A DNA stretch of 9,969 nucleotides, from positions 1 through 9,969 of the forward strand of contig JAJYGL010000228.1 of NCBI GenBank assembly GCA_021790625.1. The letters are read 5' to 3'. A program made the translations under genes and the position numbers. The notes under the pieces are model-generated. The model ran no database searches. It was not told the DNA's origin and saw only the letters and a list, made by a program, of their open reading frames with translations. Positions 1-6,144 of the stretch are shown one piece after another. The stretch comes from Pseudomonadota bacterium. Lineage in GTDB: Bacteria; Pseudomonadota; Gammaproteobacteria; Burkholderiales; Sulfuriferulaceae. Position 1 is the stretch's first letter, and each line of letters starts with the position of its first letter.

Positions 1-7
1 AATGATA

Positions 8-1096
8 ATGGCGATTTCTGAATTACAAGTGACGACTCTTTTGAAAGAAGTCGTTGATCCCAATACCCACAAAGATCTGGTGACTGGCAAGGCAATACGA
101 AACGTACAGATTCAGGGCGACGATGTGACACTGGAAGTGGTGTTGTCTTATCCGGCCTTGTCGCAGCATGCGTTGATTCGCCAATTGGTGACGGATAAAT
201 TGAATACTTTGGCGGGTGTTGGCAAAATCACTGTCGATGTCAGCAGTAAAATCGTGTCGCGTAGCGTGCAGCGCGGTGTGAAGCTGATTCCCGGCATTCG
301 TAACATCATTGCAGTGGCGTCCGGCAAGGGCGGGGTTGGTAAATCGACCACGGCGGTAAATCTGGCTTTGGCGCTGGCAGCAGAAGGGGCAGCGGTGGGA
401 ATGCTGGATGCCGATATTTATGGCCCCTCACAGCCGACGATGTTGGGTATATCGGGCAAGCCGGATTCACGCGACGGAAAATCGCTGGAGCCGATGGAAG
501 CGCATGGTTTGCAGGTCATGTCCATTGGCTTCTTGATTGATGCAGAGACACCGATGGTTTGGCGTGGTCCGATGGTGACGCAGGCGTTGGAGCAATTGCT
601 CAACGATACGCGTTGGCGCGATCTTGACTATCTGGTTGTCGACCTGCCGCCTGGCACAGGTGACATTCAGTTGACACTGGCGCAAAAGGTGCCGGTCACA
701 GGCGCTGTCATCGTGACTACGCCGCAGGACATTGCCTTGATCGACGCGCGCAAGGGCTTCAAAATGTTTGAAAAAGTCGGTATCCCGATTCTGGGTGTGG
801 TAGAAAACATGAGCATTCACATCTGTACAAAGTGTGGTCATGAAGAACACATCTTTGGCAGTGGTGGCGCAGAAAAAATGTCTGGTGATTATAATGCGGA
901 ATTTTTGGGCGCCTTACCGCTGGATATCCGTATTCGTGAACAGGCAGATGGCGGCGAACCGACAGTGGTGGCCATGCCGGATAGCCGGATAGCGGAAATG
1001 TATCGGCAGATTGCGCGTCGAGTCGCTGTCAAAATAGCCGATCTGGCGCAGGATCACAGCAGCGCCTTCCCGAAAATCGTGATTCAGAATACTTGA
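8..1096 (+). CDS. apbC: Iron-sulfur cluster carrier protein ApbC/Mrp (P-loop ATPase)
   Basis: Mrp/ApbC/Nbp35-family ATPase of the cytoplasm. By family knowledge it binds a bridging [4Fe-4S] cluster as a dimer and hands it to apo-enzymes. Seen in the sequence, numbered from the upstream ATG at base 2: an N-terminal MIP18/DUF59 domain at about residues 5-90, a deviant Walker A GKGGVGKST at 108-116, a DADIYGPSQP segment shortly after, the switch motif VDLPPGTGD, and a C-terminal CTKC pair (Cys275, Cys278) that is the expected cluster ligand. Length (about 362 residues) is normal for the full DUF59-containing form. Two in-frame ATGs lie at bases 2 and 8. I prefer base 8 because MAISE-type N-termini are usual, but the window edge hides any ribosome binding site. 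dcd follows after 13 bases, so the two are probably cotranscribed. Identity is secure; only the start is uncertain. Confidence 0.95.
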   Translation: MAISELQVTTLLKEVVDPNTHKDLVTGKAIRNVQIQGDDVTLEVVLSYPALSQHALIRQLVTDKLNTLAGVGKITVDVSSKIVSRSVQRGVKLIPGIRNIIAVASGKGGVGKSTTAVNLALALAAEGAAVGMLDADIYGPSQPTMLGISGKPDSRDGKSLEPMEAHGLQVMSIGFLIDAETPMVWRGPMVTQALEQLLNDTRWRDLDYLVVDLPPGTGDIQLTLAQKVPVTGAVIVTTPQDIALIDARKGFKMFEKVGIPILGVVENMSIHICTKCGHEEHIFGSGGAEKMSGDYNAEFLGALPLDIRIREQADGGEPTVVAMPDSRIAEMYRQIARRVAVKIADLAQDHSSAFPKIVIQNT

Positions 1097-1109
1097 TGGT
1101 ATCGCGGAT

Positions 1110-1676
1110 ATGAGCATCAAATCTGATCGCTGGATTCGTCGCATGGTCGAGCAACATGGCATGATCGATCCCTTCGAGCCCAACCAGGTGCGTGAGGTTG
1201 ACGGACGGCGTATTGTCTCGTATGGTACGTCAAGTTATGGTTACGATATTCGCTGTGCGGGTGAATTCAAGCTGTTCACCAACATCAATTCGACCATTGT
1301 CGACCCCAAGAACTTCGACCCCAGTTCTTTTGTCGATGTCGAGGGCGATTCATGTATCATTCCGCCTAATTCATTTGCGTTGGCGCGTACAGTGGAATAT
1401 TTTCGCATTCCACGCAATGTATTGACCATTTGCCTGGGGAAATCGACTTATGCCCGTTGTGGCATCATTGTTAACGTGACGCCATTTGAGCCAGAGTGGG
1501 AAGGATTTGTGACATTGGAGTTTTCCAATACCACGCCATTACCGGCAAAAATTTATGCCCACGAAGGTGTGGCGCAGGTGTTGTTTTTTGAGAGCGATGA
1601 GGTTTGCGAAACCTCGTACCGCGATCGGGGTGGAAAATATCAGGGGCAAACAGGTGTTACCTTACCCGCCATTTGA
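1110..1676 (+). CDS. dcd: dCTP deaminase (dUTP-forming)
   Basis: Hydrolytic deaminase converting dCTP to dUTP and ammonia, which feeds dTMP synthesis through dUTPase and thymidylate synthase. It belongs to the trimeric dUTPase/Dcd fold. Visible motifs are the nucleotide-binding GKSTYARCG at residues 110-118 and WEGFVTLEFSN, in which Glu137 corresponds to the catalytic glutamate (E. coli Glu138). The C-terminus GGKYQGQTGVTLP is the flexible lid that closes over the triphosphate. At 188 residues it is the short form common in beta- and some gammaproteobacteria. Nothing suggests the bifunctional DCD-DUT form, so a separate dUTPase is expected elsewhere. The start is ATG with only a weak purine-rich stretch before it. 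It lies 13 bases after apbC, and a strong terminator begins 27 bases after its stop, so it is the last gene of that unit. Confidence 0.96.
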   Translation: MSIKSDRWIRRMVEQHGMIDPFEPNQVREVDGRRIVSYGTSSYGYDIRCAGEFKLFTNINSTIVDPKNFDPSSFVDVEGDSCIIPPNSFALARTVEYFRIPRNVLTICLGKSTYARCGIIVNVTPFEPEWEGFVTLEFSNTTPLPAKIYAHEGVAQVLFFESDEVCETSYRDRGGKYQGQTGVTLPAI

Positions 1677-1702
1677 TTGCGTTGTGTGATGATACATGCC
1701 AC

Positions 1703-1736
1703 AACCGCCGCCTGTTTTCGCGGCGGTTTTGTTTTT
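1703..1736 (+). terminator. Rho-independent terminator after dcd
   Basis: A perfect 9-bp stem, AACCGCCGC (1703-1711) with GCGGCGGTT (1720-1728), encloses an 8-base loop. It runs into a T-rich tract at 1727-1736 broken by a single G. It sits just downstream of the dcd stop and upstream of the decarboxylase ribosome binding site, so it should end the apbC-dcd transcript and make the decarboxylase an independent unit. Confidence 0.9.
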
Positions 1737-1747
1737 GAAGCTTTTAT

Positions 1748-1753
1748 GAAGGG
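1748..1753 (+). promoter_or_regulatory. Ribosome binding site deciding the decarboxylase start
   Basis: GAAGGG lies 9 bases before the ATG at 1763. It abuts an in-frame TTG at 1754, which is too close to be used, so it supports 1763 as the true start. Confidence 0.6.
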
Positions 1754-1762
1754 TTGATACCC

Positions 1763-4003
1763 ATGAAATTTCGTTTTCCTGTGGTAGTGATTGATGAAGA
1801 CTTTCGTTCGGAAAATGCCAGCGGTCTTGGTATTCGCGCTTTGGCGAAAGCGATTGAAGATGAGGGAACAGAAGTACTGGGGGTAACCAGTTATGGCGAT
1901 TTATCCAGCTTTGCGCAGCAGCAAAGCCGTGCATCGGCATTTATTTTGTCCATTGACGATGAAGAGTTTTCATCACCCACTGCCGCTGAGAAAGCGGTGC
2001 AACAGTTGCGTCTGTTTGTTGAAGAAATCCGTTTTCGCAATGCCGACATTCCGATTTTTCTGTATGGAGAAACCCGTACGTCGCGGCATATCCCGAACGA
2101 TGTGTTAAAAGAGTTGCACGGCTTTATCCACATGTTTGAAGATACGCCGGAATTTGTCGCGCGACACATTTTGCGCGAAATCAAAACCTATCTGGATTCG
2201 CTGGCGCCACCTTTTTTTCGCGCATTGACCCATTACGCGAGCGATGGTTCGTATTCCTGGCACTGTCCAGGACATTCGGGTGGCGTGGCGTTCCTGAAAA
2301 GCCCGGTGGGACAGATGTTTCACCAGTTTTTTGGCGAAAACATGCTGCGTGCCGATGTGTGCAATGCCGTGGAAGAATTGGGGCAGTTGCTCGATCACAC
2401 TGGCCCGGTGGCGGCATCTGAACGCAATGCGGCGCGCATTTTTAATGCAGATCACCTGTTTTTTGTCACCAACGGCACATCGACTTCAAACAAGATTGTC
2501 TGGCACTCGACCGTTGCACCGGATGATATCGTCGTGGTGGATCGTAACTGCCACAAATCCATTCTGCATGCCATTATCATGACCGGCGCCATACCAGTGT
2601 TTTTGATGCCCACGCGCAATCATTACGGCATTATTGGCCCCATTCCGCTCGATGAATTCCGGCCAGAAAATATCCGCAAAAAAATCGATGCCAATCCTTT
2701 TACCCGTGGCAATACCAGCCAACCTCGGGTATTGACCATTACCCAAAGTACCTATGACGGCGTGGTATACAACGTGGAAACCATCAAGTCCATGCTTGAT
2801 GGAGAAATCGATACGTTGCATTTCGATGAAGCATGGCTGCCGCATGCACCCTTTCATGATTTTTACAAAGACATGCACGCGATTGGACGTGATCGGCCGC
2901 GCTGTCAGCGTTCGATGGTGTTTTCCACCCAGTCTACGCACAAAATGTTGGCTGGGTTATCACAGGCATCGCAGATTCTGGTGCAAGATAGCGAGGAGCG
3001 CAAACTGGATCGGGATGTGTTTAATGAAGCCTTTTTGATGCATACCTCGACCAGTCCGCAGTATGCCATTATTGCTTCGTGCGACGTGGCAGCGGCGATG
3101 ATGGAACCTCCAGGTGGCACGGCGCTGGTAGAAGAGTCGATTCTGGAATCACTCGATTTTCGTCGCGCCATGCGCAAAGTGGACGCTGAATTTGGCGACT
3201 CATGGTGGTTCAAAGTCTGGGGGCCGGATGAAATGGCCGAAGAAGGAATCGGTGAGCGTGAAGACTGGGTGTTGCGCGCCAATGATCGCTGGCATGGTTT
3301 CGGTGATTTGGCACCCGGTTTCAATATGCTGGATCCTATCAAATCAACGATCATCACCCCAGGATTGAATGTGGATGGTGATTTTTCCGATACGGGTATG
3401 CCAGCAAGCATCGTGACGAAATATCTGGCTGAACATGGCGTGATTGTGGAGAAAACCGGGCTGTATTCGTTTTTTATCATGTTTACCATCGGCATTACCA
3501 AAGGTCGCTGGAATACGATGCTGACCACATTGCAGCAGTTCAAAGACGAATATGACCGTAACCAGCCCTTGTGGCGGGTTTTGCCGGAATTTGTCGCTAA
3601 ATATCCGCGTTACGAGCGCATGGGGCTGAAAGAGTTATGCGACACCATTCATGGCGTATATCGCGCGAATGACATCGCCAGATTGACCACAGAAATGTAT
3701 CTGTCCAACATGGAACCGGCCATGAAACCGACCGATGCGTATGCGCGTATGGCACATCGCGCCATCGACCGGGTTGAAATCGACCATCTGGAAGGCAGGA
3801 TTACCAGCGTATTGCTGACACCCTATCCACCAGGTATTCCTTTGTTGATTCCTGGTGAACGTTTCAATGCTACCATCGTGCGTTACTTGCGGTTTGCTCG
3901 CGATTTCAACGAACGTTTCCCTGGTTTCGAAACCGATATTCACGGTTTGGTCAAAGACGATGTGAATGGGAAAGTCGTATATTACGTCGATTGCGTGCGG
4001 TAA
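1763..4003 (+). CDS. Orn/Lys/Arg decarboxylase, LdcA-like (probable lysine decarboxylase)
   Basis: Fold-type I, PLP-dependent basic amino acid decarboxylase of 746 residues from the ATG at 1763. It removes CO2 from lysine, ornithine or arginine to give cadaverine, putrescine or agmatine. Seen: an N-terminal flavodoxin-like wing domain (about 1-130); DRNCHKS at 260-266, whose His264 should stack on PLP; HFDEAW with Asp355 pairing to the pyridine nitrogen; STHK with Lys394 as the Schiff-base lysine; and a C-terminal domain with YPPGIP and FPGFETDIHG. The segment VEKTGLYSF resembles Pseudomonas LdcA and is nearer to LdcI than to AdiA or the ornithine enzymes, so lysine is my best guess, though this is an inference. 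LdcA-type enzymes are reported as biosynthetic rather than acid-stress enzymes. No CadB/PotE-type antiporter or CadC-like regulator lies beside it, which fits a biosynthetic role. It follows the dcd terminator and is probably transcribed alone. Class is certain, substrate is not. Confidence 0.93.
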   Translation: MKFRFPVVVIDEDFRSENASGLGIRALAKAIEDEGTEVLGVTSYGDLSSFAQQQSRASAFILSIDDEEFSSPTAAEKAVQQLRLFVEEIRFRNADIPIFLYGETRTSRHIPNDVLKELHGFIHMFEDTPEFVARHILREIKTYLDSLAPPFFRALTHYASDGSYSWHCPGHSGGVAFLKSPVGQMFHQFFGENMLRADVCNAVEELGQLLDHTGPVAASERNAARIFNADHLFFVTNGTSTSNKIVWHSTVAPDDIVVVDRNCHKSILHAIIMTGAIPVFLMPTRNHYGIIGPIPLDEFRPENIRKKIDANPFTRGNTSQPRVLTITQSTYDGVVYNVETIKSMLDGEIDTLHFDEAWLPHAPFHDFYKDMHAIGRDRPRCQRSMVFSTQSTHKMLAGLSQASQILVQDSEERKLDRDVFNEAFLMHTSTSPQYAIIASCDVAAAMMEPPGGTALVEESILESLDFRRAMRKVDAEFGDSWWFKVWGPDEMAEEGIGEREDWVLRANDRWHGFGDLAPGFNMLDPIKSTIITPGLNVDGDFSDTGMPASIVTKYLAEHGVIVEKTGLYSFFIMFTIGITKGRWNTMLTTLQQFKDEYDRNQPLWRVLPEFVAKYPRYERMGLKELCDTIHGVYRANDIARLTTEMYLSNMEPAMKPTDAYARMAHRAIDRVEIDHLEGRITSVLLTPYPPGIPLLIPGERFNATIVRYLRFARDFNERFPGFETDIHGLVKDDVNGKVVYYVDCVR

Positions 4004-4137
4004 TTGGGGAACCGCTGATTGAATAGCCCTTGACTGCGAGTCACATCCTGCATTTCATCCCGCCAGGTCGTCGTCGCGGCCATGTGGGAATAGATCAGTG
4101 CTTCTCCAACTCTTGAATCTGCGTGGGTTTGTGTCAT
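3982..4137 (-). CDS. Small minus-strand open frame, hypothetical
   Basis: An ATG at 4137 (reading leftward) opens a 51-codon frame that ends at TAA 3984-3982, inside the 3' end of the decarboxylase gene. The translation begins MTQTHADSRVGEALIYSHMA and contains TTWRDEMQDV and LFNQRFP, which reads more like a real protein than most antisense shadows because it is polar, balanced and aromatic. The frame stays open upstream of the ATG for about 14 codons. No Shine-Dalgarno sequence is visible (GACCTTTTG precedes the ATG), and codon use at the start is richer in A-ending codons than in the neighbours. It may be a remnant carried by an insertion-sequence end, or chance. I do not recognise a family. 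Confidence 0.2.
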   Translation of the reverse strand: MTQTHADSRVGEALIYSHMAATTTWRDEMQDVTRSQGLFNQRFPNYRTQST

Positions 4138-4194
4138 CAAAAGGTCAGTTTGTGGTGCTATCCTGCGCCAAATACTTCATTGATTGGATCGCTT
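4004..4194. other. Intergenic gap, possible decayed mobile-element end
   Basis: This stretch between the decarboxylase stop and the preferred start of the flavoprotein has no confident gene and no clear terminator. It starts with GGGGAACCGCTGATTGAAT (4007-4025), which looks like the terminal repeat of some IS5-type insertion sequences. I see no matching inverted copy nearby, so this is a resemblance only. It also contains a small palindrome, TGACTGCGAGTCA, at 4031-4043 and a minus-strand open frame described separately. A weak promoter-like pair, TTGACT (4030-4035) and TTTCAT (4053-4058) with 17-base spacing, could serve the downstream gene. Confidence 0.3.
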
Positions 4195-5619
4195 GTGCAA
4201 ACCATTCCTTCTGTAGCATTGGACAATCTGCCGGATGTGCTGGATGTTGTGGTGCTGGGCGCGGGTGGGGCGGGCTATCCGGGAGCATTGTTTCTGGCGC
4301 GCGCAGGCAAATCGGTGTTGATGATTGACCCGATTGGCAATATGGGTGGGAATTGTCTGGCAGAAGGTTGTGTGCCGTCCAAGGCGGTGCGGGAGGCAGC
4401 GCTGTTGAAGCGGGCATCAGAACGCTGGTCGCATTTTGGTTTGCAGGGCGCGGGAGCAGAAGTTGATTGGTCAGCGGTGCTGGCACATAAGGATCGCGTG
4501 CAGGAGATTCGTTATATGCAGCATCGACAAGAGATCTTGTCCAGCGGCGTTTTGTTCGTGCAGGGGCAAGGCGCCATCAGCGCACCAACCCGGGTTCGGG
4601 TGACGGCAGCAGATGGGTCGGTACGCGAAGTCGGTTTCCGACATCTGATGCTGGCAACCGGATCACAACCGGTGCGCCTGCCGATTCCAGGTGCGGAACT
4701 GGCGTTGACCTCGCGTGATTTGTTCCGCCTGGGTGCAAATATAGCGCAACCGGAACATCTGGTGGTGATCGGTGGCGGGTATATTGGCGTGGAAACGGCG
4801 TCCATGTTGCAAGCGTTCGGCAGCAAAATTACCATCCTTGAGTTTTCCCATCGCGTTTTGGTCGGTTTTGACGAGCAGTTGGCTGAGTTTTTGCAACAGC
4901 AACTCGCGCAGCGTGTGCGTATCGAAGTATCGGCACAGGTGAGCCGGATCGAGCGCTCCGGACGAAGCATGAAAGTCTATTATCGTCAGCAGGGCAAGGA
5001 GTTGGAGATAGAAGGGGATGCTGTGCTGATGGCGACGGGTCGCGCGCCGGTGTTACCCGATGGCGTGGAACGACTCGGGTTGACACTGGAACGGGGTTAC
5101 GTCAGCGTCGACGACACGATTCGCAGCAGCAATCCGCAGGTATGGGCGCCGGGAGATGTCAATGGTCGCAGCATGTTGTTTCATTCTGCCGTGCGGCAAA
5201 GCGTGGTTGCGGCGCACAATATTGTCGCGGGTGGTTTGCCGGTTGATCGCATGAATTTTACCGCTGTGCCAATGACGGTGTTTACCGAACCGGAGCTGGC
5301 GCATATTGGTCTTGACGTTGAGCGTGCGCAGGCGATGTATGGCGCAGAAAATGTCACGCATACGCATTATGATTATCAGGAGGATTCTCGCGCCCAGATT
5401 TATGGTGAAACGAATGGCTTCATCAAACTGGTGTTTCATCGGCATAGTACAAAGTTGCTGGGCGCACAGATTGCCGGTATGGATGCAGCACATCTGATTG
5501 CTCCTCTGGCGCAGGCGTTATCGCAAGGTCTTGACGCAGAGGCTATCGCAAAAACCGTTTTTCCGCACCCGATGATTAGTGAAGGCATCGCCAAGGCGGC
5601 GCGAGCATTGTGGCCGTAA
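4195..5619 (+). CDS. Dihydrolipoyl dehydrogenase-like FAD/NAD disulfide oxidoreductase
   Basis: Class I pyridine nucleotide-disulfide oxidoreductase, a soluble FAD homodimer that by family knowledge passes electrons between a disulfide substrate and NAD(P). Numbered from GTG 4195: FAD motif GAGGAG (22-27); redox pair Cys54/Cys59 in GGNCLAEGCVPSKA; NAD motif GGGYIG (193-198) followed by Glu216, which favours NAD over NADP; second FAD motif WAPGDV (317-322); and the C-terminal His458-Pro...Glu463 dyad (HPMISE) expected in the dimer partner's active site. The 474-residue length matches lipoamide dehydrogenases. No in-frame ATG precedes the FAD motif, so the start must be non-ATG. GTG 4195 gives the family length; GTG 4123 would add 24 unlikely residues, and neither has a good Shine-Dalgarno sequence. 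No E1/E2 or lipoyl-domain gene is adjacent, so the partner is unknown. Substrate is inferred, not shown. Confidence 0.85.
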   Translation: MQTIPSVALDNLPDVLDVVVLGAGGAGYPGALFLARAGKSVLMIDPIGNMGGNCLAEGCVPSKAVREAALLKRASERWSHFGLQGAGAEVDWSAVLAHKDRVQEIRYMQHRQEILSSGVLFVQGQGAISAPTRVRVTAADGSVREVGFRHLMLATGSQPVRLPIPGAELALTSRDLFRLGANIAQPEHLVVIGGGYIGVETASMLQAFGSKITILEFSHRVLVGFDEQLAEFLQQQLAQRVRIEVSAQVSRIERSGRSMKVYYRQQGKELEIEGDAVLMATGRAPVLPDGVERLGLTLERGYVSVDDTIRSSNPQVWAPGDVNGRSMLFHSAVRQSVVAAHNIVAGGLPVDRMNFTAVPMTVFTEPELAHIGLDVERAQAMYGAENVTHTHYDYQEDSRAQIYGETNGFIKLVFHRHSTKLLGAQIAGMDAAHLIAPLAQALSQGLDAEAIAKTVFPHPMISEGIAKAARALWP

Positions 5620-5786
5620 TGCACGATTGGGCGTGCGGCAAGATTGACAGCATCAGGCGAAAGCCGCACACTTGCGCCCTATGGAGCCCACAGAGGAGCC
5701 CACTGACTTATTCCCGTGGATTGTGGCTGCAGTTTGTGTGTCACAATCTTCCCGATTTGACCTGCACGCGGTTCATGGAGGAATAA

Positions 5787-5802
5787 ATCGGGGTTCCCCG
5801 AT
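5787..5802. repeat. 16-base perfect palindrome upstream of lapA
   Basis: ATCGGGG and CCCCGAT are exact reverse complements separated by two T residues. The spacing is too tight for a good RNA hairpin with all pairs closed, but suits a dimeric DNA-binding protein site or a 5-bp stem with a larger loop. It sits about 58 bases before the lapA start. No regulator family is identifiable from it. Confidence 0.5.
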
Positions 5803-5844
5803 AATCCGGCTTGACGGGGTGACTGAAAAATTCGGGCTGGAGCC

Positions 5845-5852
5845 GGAGGTGA
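5845..5852 (+). promoter_or_regulatory. Strong Shine-Dalgarno for lapA
   Basis: GGAGGTGA is a near-full complement of the 16S rRNA 3' end, placed 7 bases before the lapA ATG. Its first three bases are also the 3' arm of the TCCGGCT/AGCCGGA inverted repeat, so its access could depend on folding of the leader. Confidence 0.85.
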
Positions 5853-5859
5853 TAAAAAT

Positions 5860-6141
5860 ATGCGGTATGTGAGTATACTGTTCAAGACACTGTTGTTTGC
5901 AATATTGTTGAGTTTTGCCATTGAAAATAGTGGGCCAGTGGTACTGCACTACTATTTTGGCTATCAATGGCAGGCACCACTTATCTTGGTGATCCTGTTG
6001 GTTTTTGCTCTGGGGGCGGCAATGGGCGTGGTAGCTTGTCTGCCCTATCTGTTTCGACAGCGTCGCGCGGCCCAGCAACTTCGTCAGGAGTTGGCTGCTT
6101 GTCGCGCATTACCACCCTTGCCTGAACACAAACCGGTGTGA
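5860..6141 (+). CDS. lapA: LPS assembly protein A (LapA/YciS, DUF1049)
   Basis: Small inner-membrane protein of 93 residues. Seen: a hydrophobic segment at about residues 4-21, the conserved-looking IENSGPVVLHYYFG between the membrane segments, a second membrane segment at about 39-62, and a basic, Gln/Arg-rich tail (RQRRAAQQLRQELA) that could form a short cytoplasmic coiled coil. This is the standard DUF1049 layout. In E. coli LapA is encoded with LapB and cooperates with it in LPS homeostasis at the membrane. Here lapB starts 3 bases after the stop, which makes the assignment firm. The start is fixed by the strong Shine-Dalgarno sequence. The usual upstream neighbours in many proteobacteria, rpsA and ihfB, are not present. 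Confidence 0.92.
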   Translation: MRYVSILFKTLLFAILLSFAIENSGPVVLHYYFGYQWQAPLILVILLVFALGAAMGVVACLPYLFRQRRAAQQLRQELAACRALPPLPEHKPV

Positions 6142-6144
6142 ACG

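Larger units (their letters stand above)
5620..5859. other. Structured non-coding leader before lapA
   Basis: No convincing gene lies in these 240 bases. Inverted repeats are: GCACG/CGTGC (5621-5625, 5632-5636); GTGCGGC/GCCGCAC (5633-5639, 5663-5669) with a 23-base loop; GATTGTG/CACAATC (5719-5725, 5742-5748); the near-continuous palindrome ATCGGGG-TT-CCCCGAT (5787-5802); and TCCGGCT/AGCCGGA (5805-5811, 5841-5847), which reaches into the lapA ribosome binding site. A 9-base direct repeat, GGAGCCCAC, occurs at 5683 and 5695. None has a T-run, so I do not call a terminator, although one for the upstream gene and a promoter for lapA should lie here. TTGACC (5757-5762) is a possible -35 element with only a poor -10. 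Confidence 0.5.

Noticed and set aside
2905..3543. Long minus-strand open frame (212 codons) inside the decarboxylase gene
   Set aside because: It is wholly antisense to a gene with intact catalytic motifs, is very rich in Ser and Arg, and shows no motif or ribosome binding site; it is a coding shadow.
4031..4043. Palindrome TGACTGCGAGTCA as an operator or terminator
   Set aside because: Five-base arms are too short to be meaningful alone, and no T-run or partner site is present.
5757..5787. Promoter for lapA from TTGACC with AATAAA
   Set aside because: The -35 box is fair, but the spacer to AATAAA is 19 bases and the -10 match is poor; it is noted in the leader entry only.
5672..5872. Open frame of 66 codons with a TTG start upstream of lapA
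   Set aside because: It has no ribosome binding site, no recognisable motif, runs through several inverted repeats and overlaps the well-supported lapA start; it does not resemble IHF beta.
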